Shown: positions 14,368 to 23,071 of the stretch, in pieces | How the letters are laid out: each line of letters begins with the position of its first letter | How positions within the stretch are numbered: position 1 is the stretch's first letter | DNA from: an uncultured Collinsella sp. | GTDB taxonomy: Bacteria > Actinomycetota > Coriobacteriia > Coriobacteriales > Coriobacteriaceae | Assembly (NCBI GenBank): GCA_947002045.1 | Contig: CAMQJB010000018.1 | Location: 1 to 40,560, forward strand | DNA length: 40,560 nucleotides | Reading direction: 5' to 3' | Translations under genes and position numbers: made by a program | The notes under the pieces: generated by a model | Told to the model about the DNA's origin: nothing | Seen by the model: the letters and a program-made list of their open reading frames with translations, nothing else | Databases searched by the model: none

Positions 14368-17300
14368 TTAAGCGAAGTAGGCTACGCCGCTCTCAAAGAT
14401 CGGCATGAACTTATCGCCGGGGACATGCTCGGGCACGTTGCGGTACAGGTTGTCGCCACGACGCTCGGCATGGCCCATCTTGCCCAGGACGCGGCCGTCA
14501 GGGCTCGTGATGCCCTCGATGGCGAGTGCGGAGCCGTTGGGGTTGACGGAAAGGTCCATGCTGGGCTTGCCGTCCTCGCCCACGTACTGCGTGGCGACCT
14601 GGCCGTTTGCAATCAGCTGGGCGAGCACTTCGTCATTGGCGGCAAAGCGGCCCTCGCCGTGGCTGATGGCGACGGTGTAGGGGTCGTCCAGGCTGCACTG
14701 CGACAGCCACGGGGACAGGTTGGACGAGATACGGGTGCGCACCAGACGGCTCTGATGGCGACCGATGGTGTTGAACGTCAACGTGGGCGCATCGGGCGTG
14801 GCGTCGACGATGTCGCCGTAGGGCACCAGACCGAGCTTGATCAGGGCCTGGAAGCCATTGCAGATGCCCAGCATCAGACCATCGCGGGCCTTGAGCAGGT
14901 CGCGGACTGCCTCGGTGACCTCGGGAGCGCGGAAGAACGCCGTGATGAACTTGGCGGAGCCATCGGGCTCGTCGCCGCCCGAGAAGCCGCCGGGGATCAT
15001 GGCGATCTGGCTTGCACGGATGCGGCGGGCAAGCTCGTGGGTGCTCTCGGCGACGGCCTCGGGCGTGAGGTTGTTGATCACGAAGGTGTCGGCCTCGGCG
15101 CCGGCGGCGCGGAAAGCGCGGGCGCTATCGTACTCGCAGTTGTTGCCGGGGAACACGGGGATTACCACGCGCGGGCGGGCGATCTTGGCGCCGCCGTACA
15201 CGTGGATATCCTTGGCACGGAAGTCGATGGTCTCGACCTCGGCGGTCTCGCCGGCGCTGCGGTAGGCAAAGACGCCTTCGATGCCGCTCTCCCAGGCCTC
15301 CTGGAGCTCGGAGAGCTCGATGACCTCGGAGCCGGTATCGATGACATAGCCCTCGACGGTGGTGCCCAGGGGCTCGACGACAACGCCGTCGGCGACCTCG
15401 GGCAGCTCGGCATCCTCGGCGAGCTCGACGATAAAGCTGCCGTAGAGCGGGGTGAAGAGGCTCTCCACGTCCACATCTTCGGCAAGCTCGATACCGATCT
15501 GGTTGCCGACACACATCTTAAAGAGGCTCTCGGCGCCGCAGCCGTAGCCGGGCGTGGAGACAGCCAGGGCGTCGCCGGTAGCAGTGAGCGCCTCGACGGC
15601 GTCAAACGCGGCGAGCAGCTGCTGGGCGTCGGGGCGGTAGTCCTCGCCGTAGGTGGCGGGGGCGATGCGGACGACGCGGTGCGTGAGGCCCTTGAACTCG
15701 GGGGAGACAGCGCGGGCCGCCTTGCCCACGGCCACGGCGAAGCTGATGAGGGTCGGCGGAACGTTGAGCTCGCCGGCCTCGTCCTCAAACGAGCCGCTCA
15801 TGGAGTCCTTGCCGCCGATGGCGCCGGCACCCAGGTCGACCTGGGCCATAAGGGCGCCCAGGACGGCTGCCATGGGCTTGCCCCAGCGCTCGGCCTCGGT
15901 GCGCAGACGCTCGAAGTACTCCTGGAAGGAGAGGTAAGCGCGCTTGTGCTCAAAGCCTGCGGCCACGAGCTTGGCGATGGACTCGACCACGGACAGGTAG
16001 GCGCCCGCAAACTGGTCGGCCTCCATCAGATAGGGGTTAAAGCCCCATGCCATAGCGCTCGCCGTGGTGGTCTCACCGTCCACGGGGAACTTGGCGACCA
16101 TGGCAGAGCTCGGGGTGAGCTGCGTCTTGCCGCCAAAGGGCATGAGCACGGTCGCGGCGCCGATGGTGGAGTCAAAGCGCTCGGAAAGACCCTTGTTGGA
16201 GGCGACGTTGAGGTCGGTGACGAGCGAGGTCATGCGCTCGGCAAGCGTGGTGCCGGCCCAGCTGGGCTGCCACACGCTGCGGGCGCAGACGTGGGCGACC
16301 TGGTGCTTGGGCGCGCCGTTGGAATTGAGGAACTCGCGGGACAGATCGACGATGGCGACGCCATTCCATGCCATGCGCATGCGCGGCTCGGCGGTAACCT
16401 CGGCGATGACGGTTGCCTCCAGGTTCTCCTCGGCGGCGTAGCCCATGAACTCCTCGACGTCACCGTCGGCGACGGCGCAGGCCATGCGCTCCTGGGACTC
16501 AGAGATAGCGAGCTCGGTGCCGTCCAAGCCGTCGTACTTCTTGGTCACGGTATCAAGGTCGACATACAGGCCATCGGCAAGCTCGCCCACGGCGACCGAG
16601 ACGCCGCCGGCGCCAAAGTCGTTGCAGCGCTTGATCAGACGGCAGGCATCGCCGCGGCGGAACAGACGCTGCAGCTTGCGCTCGACCGGGGCGTTGCCCT
16701 TCTGGACTTCGGCACCCGAGGTCTCGATTGACTCGGTGTTCTGGGTCTTGGAGGAGCCGGTGGCACCACCGATGCCGTCACGGCCGGTGCGGCCGCCCAG
16801 CAGGATGATCTTGTCGGTGGGGGCGGGGCACTCGCGGCGCACGTGGTTTGCCGGGGTAGCGCCCACGACGGCGCCGACCTCCATGCGCTTGGCCACGTAG
16901 CCGGGGTGATAGAGCTCGTTGACCTGGCCGGTGGCAAGGCCGATCTGGTTGCCGTAGCTGGAGTAGCCGGCGGCAGCGGTGGTTACGAGCTTGCGCTGCG
17001 GCAGCTTGCCCTCGAGCGTCTTGGACACGGGGACGGTGGGGTCTCCGGCGCCGGTGACGCGCATGGCCTGGTACACGTAGCTGCGGCCCGAGAGCGGGTC
17101 GCGGATGGCGCCGCCCACGCAGGTGGCGGCACCGCCGAAGGGCTCGATCTCGGTCGGGTGGTTGTGGGTCTCGTTCTTAAACAGGAACAGCCAGTCCTGG
17201 TCCTCGCCGTCGACATCGACCTTCACCTTGACAGTGCAGGCGTTGATCTCCTCGGACTCGTCGACATCGGTCATGACGCCGGTCTTCTTGAGGTACTTGG

Positions 17301-18114
17301 CGCCGATGGTGCCCATGTCCATGAGGCAGACGGGCTTGGTGTCGCGGCCGAGTTCGTGGCGCATCTCCATGTAGCGGTCGAAGGCCTGCTGCACCACGGC
17401 GTCGTCGATCGTCACGTCGTCCAGGACGGTGCCGAAGGTGGTGTGGCGGCAGTGGTCGGACCAATAGGTGTCGATCACGCGGATCTCGGTGATGGTGGGG
17501 TCGCGATCCTCATCGCGGAAGTACTGCTGGCAGAAGGCGATGTCCGCCTCGTCCATAGCAAGACCGCGATCGGCGATGAAGGCGGCAAGGCCGGCCTCAT
17601 CGAGCTCGCGGAAGCCGTCGAGCACTTCGACGGGCTGGGGCTCGGGGGTCTCCATGTACAGCGTCTCGGGCAAGTCGAGCGAGGCGATGCGCGCCTCGAC
17701 GGGGTTCACCACGTAGTGCTTGATGGCCTTGATGGCGGCTTCGTTCAGAGCGCCCGAGATCATATAGACCTTGGCGGAGCGCACGGCGGGGCGCTCGCCC
17801 TGGCTGATGAGCTGCACGCACTCGCTGGCGGAGTCGGCGCGCTGGTCAAACTGGCCAGGCAGGAATTCGACGGCAAAGACGGCGCCATCGCTTGCGGGGA
17901 GCTCGTCGTAGGTCACATCGACCTGGGGCTCGCTAAAGACGGTCGGCACGCAGGAGCGGAAAAGCTCCTCGTCGATGCCCTCGACGTCGTAGCGGTTGAT
18001 GATCCTCAGGGCCTCGATGCCCTTGATGCCGAGAATCTCGGTCAGCTCGCCCTTGAGCTGCTGAGCCTCGACGTCGAACCCGGGTTTCTTCTCCACGTAG
18101 ATACGAGAGACCAT
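14368..18114 (-). CDS. purL: Phosphoribosylformylglycinamidine synthase, single-chain
   Basis: 1248 aa, catalysing ATP- and glutamine-dependent conversion of FGAR to FGAM, the fourth step of purine synthesis. The N-terminal domain, the two AIRS-like ATP halves (YWSDHCRHTTFGT; FLFKNETHNHPTEIEPFGGA; GGRTGRDGIGGATGSS; ALGALMAQVDLGAGAIGGKDSMSG) and a C-terminal class I glutamine amidotransferase (IPVFPGNNCEYDS; GGFSGGDEPDG; LGICNGFQAL with Cys near 1085; ISHGEGRF with His near 1152 and Glu near 1154) are all in one chain. This is the long fused form, unlike the separate PurS/PurL/PurQ of Bacillus. It ends in GVAYFA. It is monocistronic, with its own terminator. Long antisense open frames opposite it are GC-bias shadows. 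Confidence 0.96.
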   Translation of the reverse strand: MVSRIYVEKKPGFDVEAQQLKGELTEILGIKGIEALRIINRYDVEGIDEELFRSCVPTVFSEPQVDVTYDELPASDGAVFAVEFLPGQFDQRADSASECVQLISQGERPAVRSAKVYMISGALNEAAIKAIKHYVVNPVEARIASLDLPETLYMETPEPQPVEVLDGFRELDEAGLAAFIADRGLAMDEADIAFCQQYFRDEDRDPTITEIRVIDTYWSDHCRHTTFGTVLDDVTIDDAVVQQAFDRYMEMRHELGRDTKPVCLMDMGTIGAKYLKKTGVMTDVDESEEINACTVKVKVDVDGEDQDWLFLFKNETHNHPTEIEPFGGAATCVGGAIRDPLSGRSYVYQAMRVTGAGDPTVPVSKTLEGKLPQRKLVTTAAAGYSSYGNQIGLATGQVNELYHPGYVAKRMEVGAVVGATPANHVRRECPAPTDKIILLGGRTGRDGIGGATGSSKTQNTESIETSGAEVQKGNAPVERKLQRLFRRGDACRLIKRCNDFGAGGVSVAVGELADGLYVDLDTVTKKYDGLDGTELAISESQERMACAVADGDVEEFMGYAAEENLEATVIAEVTAEPRMRMAWNGVAIVDLSREFLNSNGAPKHQVAHVCARSVWQPSWAGTTLAERMTSLVTDLNVASNKGLSERFDSTIGAATVLMPFGGKTQLTPSSAMVAKFPVDGETTTASAMAWGFNPYLMEADQFAGAYLSVVESIAKLVAAGFEHKRAYLSFQEYFERLRTEAERWGKPMAAVLGALMAQVDLGAGAIGGKDSMSGSFEDEAGELNVPPTLISFAVAVGKAARAVSPEFKGLTHRVVRIAPATYGEDYRPDAQQLLAAFDAVEALTATGDALAVSTPGYGCGAESLFKMCVGNQIGIELAEDVDVESLFTPLYGSFIVELAEDAELPEVADGVVVEPLGTTVEGYVIDTGSEVIELSELQEAWESGIEGVFAYRSAGETAEVETIDFRAKDIHVYGGAKIARPRVVIPVFPGNNCEYDSARAFRAAGAEADTFVINNLTPEAVAESTHELARRIRASQIAMIPGGFSGGDEPDGSAKFITAFFRAPEVTEAVRDLLKARDGLMLGICNGFQALIKLGLVPYGDIVDATPDAPTLTFNTIGRHQSRLVRTRISSNLSPWLSQCSLDDPYTVAISHGEGRFAANDEVLAQLIANGQVATQYVGEDGKPSMDLSVNPNGSALAIEGITSPDGRVLGKMGHAERRGDNLYRNVPEHVPGDKFMPIFESGVAYFA

Positions 18115-18222
18115 TGGTTCCTGCCTTCCTGATCGGTTGGGCGTACGGTACGGTATGCGGCAGCGGTCGGTTTACGGGGCAAGCCTCGCGGTCGCCTTGA
18201 GCCGCATGTTTGTAAACCTCAC

Positions 18223-18228
18223 TATGAT
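18223..18228 (+). promoter_or_regulatory. Candidate -10 in purL/antiporter divergent region
   Basis: CACTATGATACG contains TATGAT at 18223-18228, about 70 nt before the antiporter start. A TTGAGC lies upstream with a too-long 20-nt spacer. The 184-bp region must also contain the purL promoter, which I could not place. Confidence 0.3.
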
Positions 18229-18298
18229 ACGACAGCTCGCGGCGCGTTGAGGGCGGCGAGGGTGCTACAGTGAAGCGCAAACAAGAGAAAGGCATCAC

Positions 18299-19861
18299 AT
18301 GGCATTCGTTTCGCTCGCCATCATCGCGCTCGTGGCCTTTGCAAGCCCCTTCATCGCCTCGGCGATTCCTGGAAAACCCGTTCCCGAGACGGTCTTTTTG
18401 CTCGTGTTCGGTGCTGTGCTGGGCCCGCATATGCTCGGCCTTATCCATGTGGATGCCGAGGTCTCGCTGGTGTCCGAGCTGGGTCTGGCCTTTTTGTTCC
18501 TGCTCGCCGGCTTTGAGATCGACCCTAAGAACATTACGGGTGTGGAGGGGCGCTACGGCTTGGCGACGTGGGCCGTCACGTTTGGTATCGCCTGGCTTGC
18601 CGTGCGCTTTACCCCGTGGTTCTCGGTCAGCCATTTCGACGGTATCGCCGTGACGCTTGCCCTCACTTCGACGGCGCTCGGCACGCTCGTGCCCATCATG
18701 CTTGAGCGCTCGCTCACCGGCACGCGCGTGGGCGACTCGATCCTCGCGTATGGCACTTGGGGCGAGCTCGGTCCCGTGCTCGCCATGTCGGTGCTGCTGT
18801 CTGCCCGCACCGGCATCCAGACGCTCGTGATTCTTGGCTTGTTTGCTGTGGTCTGCGTGCTGCTGGCCGTGGTCCCAAGTCGTTCCAGGCGCGTCGGCAG
18901 CCGCTTCTTTGCGTTTGTCGAGGAACGCGCCGATACCACGTCGCAGACGTTCGTGCGCCTGACGGTGCTCATCCTGGTCACGCTCGTGGCGTTCTCGGCA
19001 GTCTTTGATCTCGATATCGTGTTGGGTTCTTTTGCCGCCGGCTTTGTCCTGCGCTATATCATCCCCGAGGGCAACCATACGCTCGAGACCAAACTCGACG
19101 GCCTGGCCTACGGCTTTTTGATTCCGGTGTTCTTTACCGTATCGGGCGCAAAGATTGACCTGACGGCTGTGGCTTCGCGCCCGGGCTTGCTCGTGGGCTT
19201 TATCGTGGCGTTGCTGATTATTCGTGCCGTGCCCATTCTCATCTCTATGAGCATTTGTCCTGCGACGCGAGATGTGTCGGCGTATGGTCGCATTACCGTG
19301 GCGCTCTACTGCACCACGGCCCTGCCGATCATCGTTGCCGTGACAAGCGTTGCCGTCAACGCGGGCGCGCTGTCGCAAGATATTGCGTCGGTCATGGTTG
19401 CCGCCGGTGCCATCACGGTGTTCTTGATGCCGCTGCTCGCGCAGCTCTTCTACCGCGTGGTCGACGCCGCGCCGGTCGCCGCTGTGGCAGAAGTCGCCGA
19501 GCATCCATCCGATGCGCTCGACATCCTGCGTGCCCATCATGATTTGGCGAGCCTGCTCGCACGCGAGCACGAGCTGCTGACCTCGCATGGCCATGGTCGC
19601 GTATTCGAAGGCCTGCCTACGCTCGATACGATTGCCGAGCGTCTTTCCGCCGAGGCGGCGAGCGGCCACATCGATGCCCGCATCGTGGACGCGGCGCATC
19701 TTCTTGCCGATAAGACCTATGGTGATGAGATCGACCCGTCCGAGCTGACTCCGCGCGAGCGTCGCCGTCTGGAGCGCGCCAAGCTCGCCGTACACGAATA
19801 CCGCCGCCGCATGCTGGAGCTCTACGCGCGCGATGAAGCCCAGGACGACGACGGCAAGTAG
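18299..19861 (+). CDS. CPA2-type cation/proton antiporter
   Basis: 520 aa. About 12 hydrophobic segments cover residues 1-395, in the pattern of the monovalent cation:proton antiporter-2 family (Kef/Nap type): GKPVPETVFLLVFGAVLGPH, ELGLAFLFLLAGFEIDPK, LTSTALGTLVPIM, DIVLGSFAAGFVLRYI. The C-terminal 120 residues are hydrophilic, helical and charged (ELTPRERRRLERAKLAVHEY), without the NAD-binding TrkA-N (KTN) domain of KefB/C, so it is a shorter antiporter. AGAGAAAGG precedes the ATG. Ion specificity (Na or K) cannot be told. Confidence 0.85.
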   Translation: MAFVSLAIIALVAFASPFIASAIPGKPVPETVFLLVFGAVLGPHMLGLIHVDAEVSLVSELGLAFLFLLAGFEIDPKNITGVEGRYGLATWAVTFGIAWLAVRFTPWFSVSHFDGIAVTLALTSTALGTLVPIMLERSLTGTRVGDSILAYGTWGELGPVLAMSVLLSARTGIQTLVILGLFAVVCVLLAVVPSRSRRVGSRFFAFVEERADTTSQTFVRLTVLILVTLVAFSAVFDLDIVLGSFAAGFVLRYIIPEGNHTLETKLDGLAYGFLIPVFFTVSGAKIDLTAVASRPGLLVGFIVALLIIRAVPILISMSICPATRDVSAYGRITVALYCTTALPIIVAVTSVAVNAGALSQDIASVMVAAGAITVFLMPLLAQLFYRVVDAAPVAAVAEVAEHPSDALDILRAHHDLASLLAREHELLTSHGHGRVFEGLPTLDTIAERLSAEAASGHIDARIVDAAHLLADKTYGDEIDPSELTPRERRRLERAKLAVHEYRRRMLELYARDEAQDDDGK

Positions 19862-19899
19862 CAAGGAATGTCGGGATACGGGTTCCGTCCAAATAATAG

Positions 19900-19940
19900 A
19901 AGGCGCGCTGCCTGCGGTTGATGCGGACAGCGCGCCTTTT
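19900..19940. terminator. Bidirectional terminator, antiporter / SDR
   Basis: AAGGCGCGCTG (19900-19910) pairs perfectly with CAGCGCGCCTT (19928-19938), 17-nt loop. The plus side is followed by TTGCGTT, the minus side by CTATTATTT. It sits between convergent genes ending at 19861 and 19983. Confidence 0.8.
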
Positions 19941-19982
19941 GCGTTGAACTCTGTTGAGGTTCGAAGCCGAAACTTTCGACCT

Positions 19983-20732
19983 TTAGGAGCGGGCTGCCCC
20001 GTCGACGGGGAGGATGGCGCCCGTGACATAGGAGGACATGTCGCTCGCAAGGAAAACGAAGGCGTTGGCAACGTCCTCGGGCTCGCCCATGCGACCGAGC
20101 GGAATAGTGGCGATGATGGGCTTGATGACCTCTTCGGGCAGGTTGGCGACCATATCGGTCTTGGTTACGCCTGGGGCAACGGCGTTGACGCGAATGCCCA
20201 TGGGGGCGAGCTCGCGCGAGAGCGACTGGACCATGCCGTTGACGGCAAACTTAGACGTGGGGTAGCCGACGCCAGAGGGCTGGCCGTACTTGGCGACCAT
20301 CGAGCTTGTGGTAGTGATGGTGCCGCCGTGGCCGGCCTCGGTCATGATCTTGGCGGCAGCCTGGTGACCGTTAAAGACGGCGACGACGTTGAGGTCCATA
20401 ACTTTGGCGAACTCCTCGGCCGTATAGTCCAAAAGGGGTGAGCGCTGGGAGATTCCGGCGTTGTTGACGACCGTATCGAGACCGCCCATATCGGCTGCAG
20501 CCTGGGTAAAGGCCTCGGTCACGGCTTCGAGTGAGGTGAGGTCGCAGGAGCGACCCCAGACCTTGGCGTCGGGATAGACGGCTGTCAGCTTCTCAACGGC
20601 CGCATCGGCGGTCTCCTGACGCGAGCCAAAGACGGTGACGGTGGCACCCTCCTCGATAAAGCGGCAGGCGATGGCATAGCCGATACCGCGCGTGCCTCCG
20701 GTGATGATTGCTTTCTTGCCCTCGAGCAACAT
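19983..20732 (-). CDS. Short-chain dehydrogenase/reductase (FabG-like)
   Basis: 249 aa classical SDR. Cofactor motif TGGTRGIG (residues 11-18), NNAG stabilising motif, catalytic Ser144, Tyr157 and Lys161 (S...YPTSK), and the ending YVTGAILPVDGA. NAD(P)-dependent oxidation or reduction of a hydroxyl/keto group is expected. GGAGG is 4 nt before ATG 20732, which excludes the longer in-frame start at 20852. It is an isolated gene, not in a fatty-acid cluster, so a fatty-acid FabG role is doubtful; sugar-alcohol or steroid/bile-acid substrates are possible. It does not resemble the Collinsella 7beta-hydroxysteroid dehydrogenase as I remember it. Confidence 0.88.
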   Translation of the reverse strand: MLLEGKKAIITGGTRGIGYAIACRFIEEGATVTVFGSRQETADAAVEKLTAVYPDAKVWGRSCDLTSLEAVTEAFTQAAADMGGLDTVVNNAGISQRSPLLDYTAEEFAKVMDLNVVAVFNGHQAAAKIMTEAGHGGTITTTSSMVAKYGQPSGVGYPTSKFAVNGMVQSLSRELAPMGIRVNAVAPGVTKTDMVANLPEEVIKPIIATIPLGRMGEPEDVANAFVFLASDMSSYVTGAILPVDGAARS

Positions 20733-20890
20733 GGTGCCTCCATTCTTCGGGGGTGGACGTACGCAGCACAGGATAGCGGCGGACAAAAGCAAACATGTCT
20801 GCTTATCGGTGAGCGGTATCCCTGGTTGACACCGAACGGTCAAATTGTTCAAACGCGGATCGCGTCAATGCGCCCCGAGCGTGCAAATAA

Positions 20891-20924
20891 AAGGGCTCCC
20901 GTCCAAGACCAGACGGGAGCCCTT
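20891..20924 (-). terminator. Terminator of homoserine dehydrogenase gene
   Basis: AAGGGCTCCCGTC (20891-20903) pairs perfectly with GACGGGAGCCCTT (20912-20924), 8-nt loop. On the minus strand it is followed by TTATTTG, fitting an intrinsic terminator 32 nt after the hom stop. Confidence 0.88.
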
Positions 20925-20955
20925 CGAGCAAATGCGTTGTGGGGTGTAAACCGAA

Positions 20956-22299
20956 CTAGTTGGTCATGACGCCTTCGGTCCAGGCCTCGACGTCCTCGAT
21001 GCGCAGGACGTTGGCGACCTCGGCCACGCAGTCGACGCTGGCAAGCTCCGCGGCGGCAGCCTGGACGTCCTTCTCGAGTGCGCGGTGCGTCAGGAAGATG
21101 ACCGAGCAGGCATCGCTGACACCCGACTTGCCGTCCTCGACTTGGTTGATGAGCGAGATCGAAATGTTGTGCTTGGCAAAGATGTCGACCGTCTCGGACA
21201 GGGCGCCCACGCGGTCGGCGACCTTCAGGCGCACATAGTACTTGGTCTGGAGCTCATCCATGGGCTTAAAGGCGAGGTTGTGACCATAGGGCTCAATCTC
21301 GGGCAGCGGAGCCACGCCCCGGCTGATCTGCTCGGAGAGCGACAGGATATCGCCCACGACGGCGCTCGCGGTGGGGAAGGAGCCTGCGCCGGCACCGTAG
21401 AACATGGTCTCGCCCACGGCGTCGCCCACTACGTAAACAGCGTTCATGGCGCCGTTGACCTTGGCAAGCATGTGGTCTGCCGGGATCAGCGTGGGATGCA
21501 CGCGAACATCGACGCCGGCGTCGGTGTTGCGGGCGATGCCGAGCAGCTTAATGGTGTAGCCGAGCTCGCGGGCCTGGGCGATGTCCTCGGCGCCGATGGT
21601 GCGGATACCCTGCTGGTACACATCATCGGTGGTCACGCGGGTGCCAAAGCCGATGGAGGCGAGGATCGCCGTCTTGCTGGCGGCATCGAAGCCGTCGACG
21701 TCGGCGGACGGGTCGGCCTCGGCATAGCCCTTGGCCTGTGCATCGGCGAGCACGTCGGCGTAATCGGCGCCCTCGGCGTCCATGCGCGACAGGATGTAGT
21801 TGGTGGTGCCGTTGAGGATGCCGGCGATGGTCAGGATCTTGTTGCCCACCAGATCGTGCTCAAGCGTGCTCACGATGGGGATGCCGCCGCCGCAGCTGGC
21901 CTCGCACTTAATCTGCACGCCGCACGCGCGTGCCTTCTTGGCAAGCGTCTCGACGTGACGGCCCAGCAGGGCCTTGTTGGCAGAGACGACGTGCTTGCCG
22001 TGCTCAAAGGCAGTGGTGAAGATCTCGGTTGCGGGATGCTCGCCGCCGATCAGCTCGACGACGATGTCGACGGCGGGGTCGGTGACGACATCGTGCCAGT
22101 CGCTCGTAAAGGCCTCGCGCTCAATGCCTGCTGCCTCGGCCTGCTCCCAGGCAAGCGCGCAGGCGCGGGTCAGCTTAAGGTCGATGCCGTAGGCTGCCAG
22201 GTACTCATCGTGGTGGCTCTTGATCAGACGGGCCACGCCGCCGCCGACGGTTCCCAGACCGATCAGACCGACGTTCACGGTGCGCAGGGGTTCGCTCAT
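20956..22299 (-). CDS. hom: Homoserine dehydrogenase with ACT domain
   Basis: 447 aa, reducing aspartate semialdehyde to homoserine with NAD(P)H, for threonine and methionine synthesis. The Rossmann motif GLIGLGTVGGGVA is at residues about 10-22, followed by HVVSANKALL, CEASCGGGIPIV and GILNGTTNYILSRM, then the substrate-binding EADPSADVDGFDAASK. A C-terminal ACT domain begins near residue 360 (YYVRLKVADRVGALSETVDIF), implying threonine feedback. GGAGCTATCT lies before the ATG. Monocistronic with its own terminator. Confidence 0.96.
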   Translation of the reverse strand: MSEPLRTVNVGLIGLGTVGGGVARLIKSHHDEYLAAYGIDLKLTRACALAWEQAEAAGIEREAFTSDWHDVVTDPAVDIVVELIGGEHPATEIFTTAFEHGKHVVSANKALLGRHVETLAKKARACGVQIKCEASCGGGIPIVSTLEHDLVGNKILTIAGILNGTTNYILSRMDAEGADYADVLADAQAKGYAEADPSADVDGFDAASKTAILASIGFGTRVTTDDVYQQGIRTIGAEDIAQARELGYTIKLLGIARNTDAGVDVRVHPTLIPADHMLAKVNGAMNAVYVVGDAVGETMFYGAGAGSFPTASAVVGDILSLSEQISRGVAPLPEIEPYGHNLAFKPMDELQTKYYVRLKVADRVGALSETVDIFAKHNISISLINQVEDGKSGVSDACSVIFLTHRALEKDVQAAAAELASVDCVAEVANVLRIEDVEAWTEGVMTN

Positions 22300-22502
22300 A
22301 GATAGCTCCTTCGTGCATCTTATGGATGGATAAATCGCTTAAAGGTTGAGTGCATTCTAGCGTGAACCGAGGACGCGTGCTCGCCAGGCAACAGGAGTCG
22401 CACAAAACGGCACCCCCGAAACGCTGCGGAAACATTGGAAACATGCTCGCTACAAACGGAACTCCGTAACAAACTGTCAACGTTTGCGCCATAAGGTTCG
22501 CC

Positions 22503-22802
22503 CTGTGCGACTGGGGCATGCAGGCGCTCGTCGACTCCGTTACCACTGGTGCCGCCGTCGCCGTCTCGGCCGAGATCGCCGATGCCTTTGCCGAGCAGGC
22601 CAAGGCATCCAAGCTCGACATCGTCGATACCGAGACCTTTAAGGACGACTCCTCCACGAGCTTTATCAACCAGCCGACCAAGGCCATGCGCAAGATCAAG
22701 ATCGAGGGCCTGACGGGCGAGCTCACATGGAACGACGAGGGCCAGGTCGAAAAGCCCGCTACGGCCTATGTGATTCAGGACGGCAAGTACATCGCCGCCT
22801 AA
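22503..22802 (+). pseudogene. Vestigial livJ copy with two in-frame deletions
   Basis: The reading LCDWGMQALV...GKYIAA is a collapsed copy of the livJ gene 270 bp downstream. Three blocks align without gaps: 22503-22574 with 23393-23464, 22575-22685 with 23663-23773, and 22686-22802 with 24143-24259. The missing parts are 198 and 369 bp, both multiples of three, so a 94-codon frame from the ATG at 22518 to the shared stop remains. It lacks signal peptide, lipobox and ligand-binding core, and has no convincing Shine-Dalgarno. Block 2 differs at about 10 of 37 residues, so it is diverged rather than a fresh copy. It cannot be a working binding protein; whether it is translated is unknown. Confidence 0.85.
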
Positions 22803-23071
22803 GTGCATATATCGGGACCGGTGGGGTCGTTTTATTCAGGGCGGGGACGCCTGTAACAGAACGGAAACATTACTTTCACACAATAAAGTGGCTAAACTGC
22901 ATAAACCGACAGAAATACGCATGATTATGGATAAATGAACAAATCCAAAGAAAAGTTGAAATAATCGCCACTTTCCTTAACTAAAGCGTCTAGTATTTTG
23001 CGAACGCCGAACACGGCGAAGGATGGCCTGTCGGGTAACCGAAACCCGACGAGATTTGAGAGGAGAGCCGC
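22803..23071 (+). promoter_or_regulatory. AT-rich leader of the liv operon
   Basis: 269 bp without a gene, locally AT-rich at 22855-22990. TTGAAA (22956-22961) and TAACTA (22978-22983) with a 16-nt spacer form a candidate promoter. The leader then has two hairpins: CGCCG/CGGCG (23005-23018) and GTCGGGT/ACCCGAC (23030-23050) just before the livJ Shine-Dalgarno. No known riboswitch pattern was recognised. Confidence 0.4.

Noticed and set aside
14137..16731. 864-aa open frame on the plus strand opposite purL
   Set aside because: It is antisense to a fully recognisable PurL, low in complexity (Gly/Ala/Asp/Leu repeats) and lacks a Shine-Dalgarno; high GC third-position bias keeps this antisense frame open.
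16843..18132. 429-aa plus-strand frame opposite the 5' part of purL
   Set aside because: Same GC-bias shadow of purL; Val/Gly/Leu/Asp-rich sequence with no domain.
17933..20071. 712-aa minus-strand frame across the antiporter gene
   Set aside because: Antisense to a clear antiporter gene, very Arg/His/Gln-rich, and crosses two terminators and the end of purL in another frame.
21085..22305. 406-aa plus-strand frame opposite hom
   Set aside because: Shadow of homoserine dehydrogenase; repetitive Gly/Val/Asp composition.
22803..23071. Possible riboswitch in the liv leader
   Set aside because: Two hairpins are present but I could not match them to any known amino-acid riboswitch or T-box layout.
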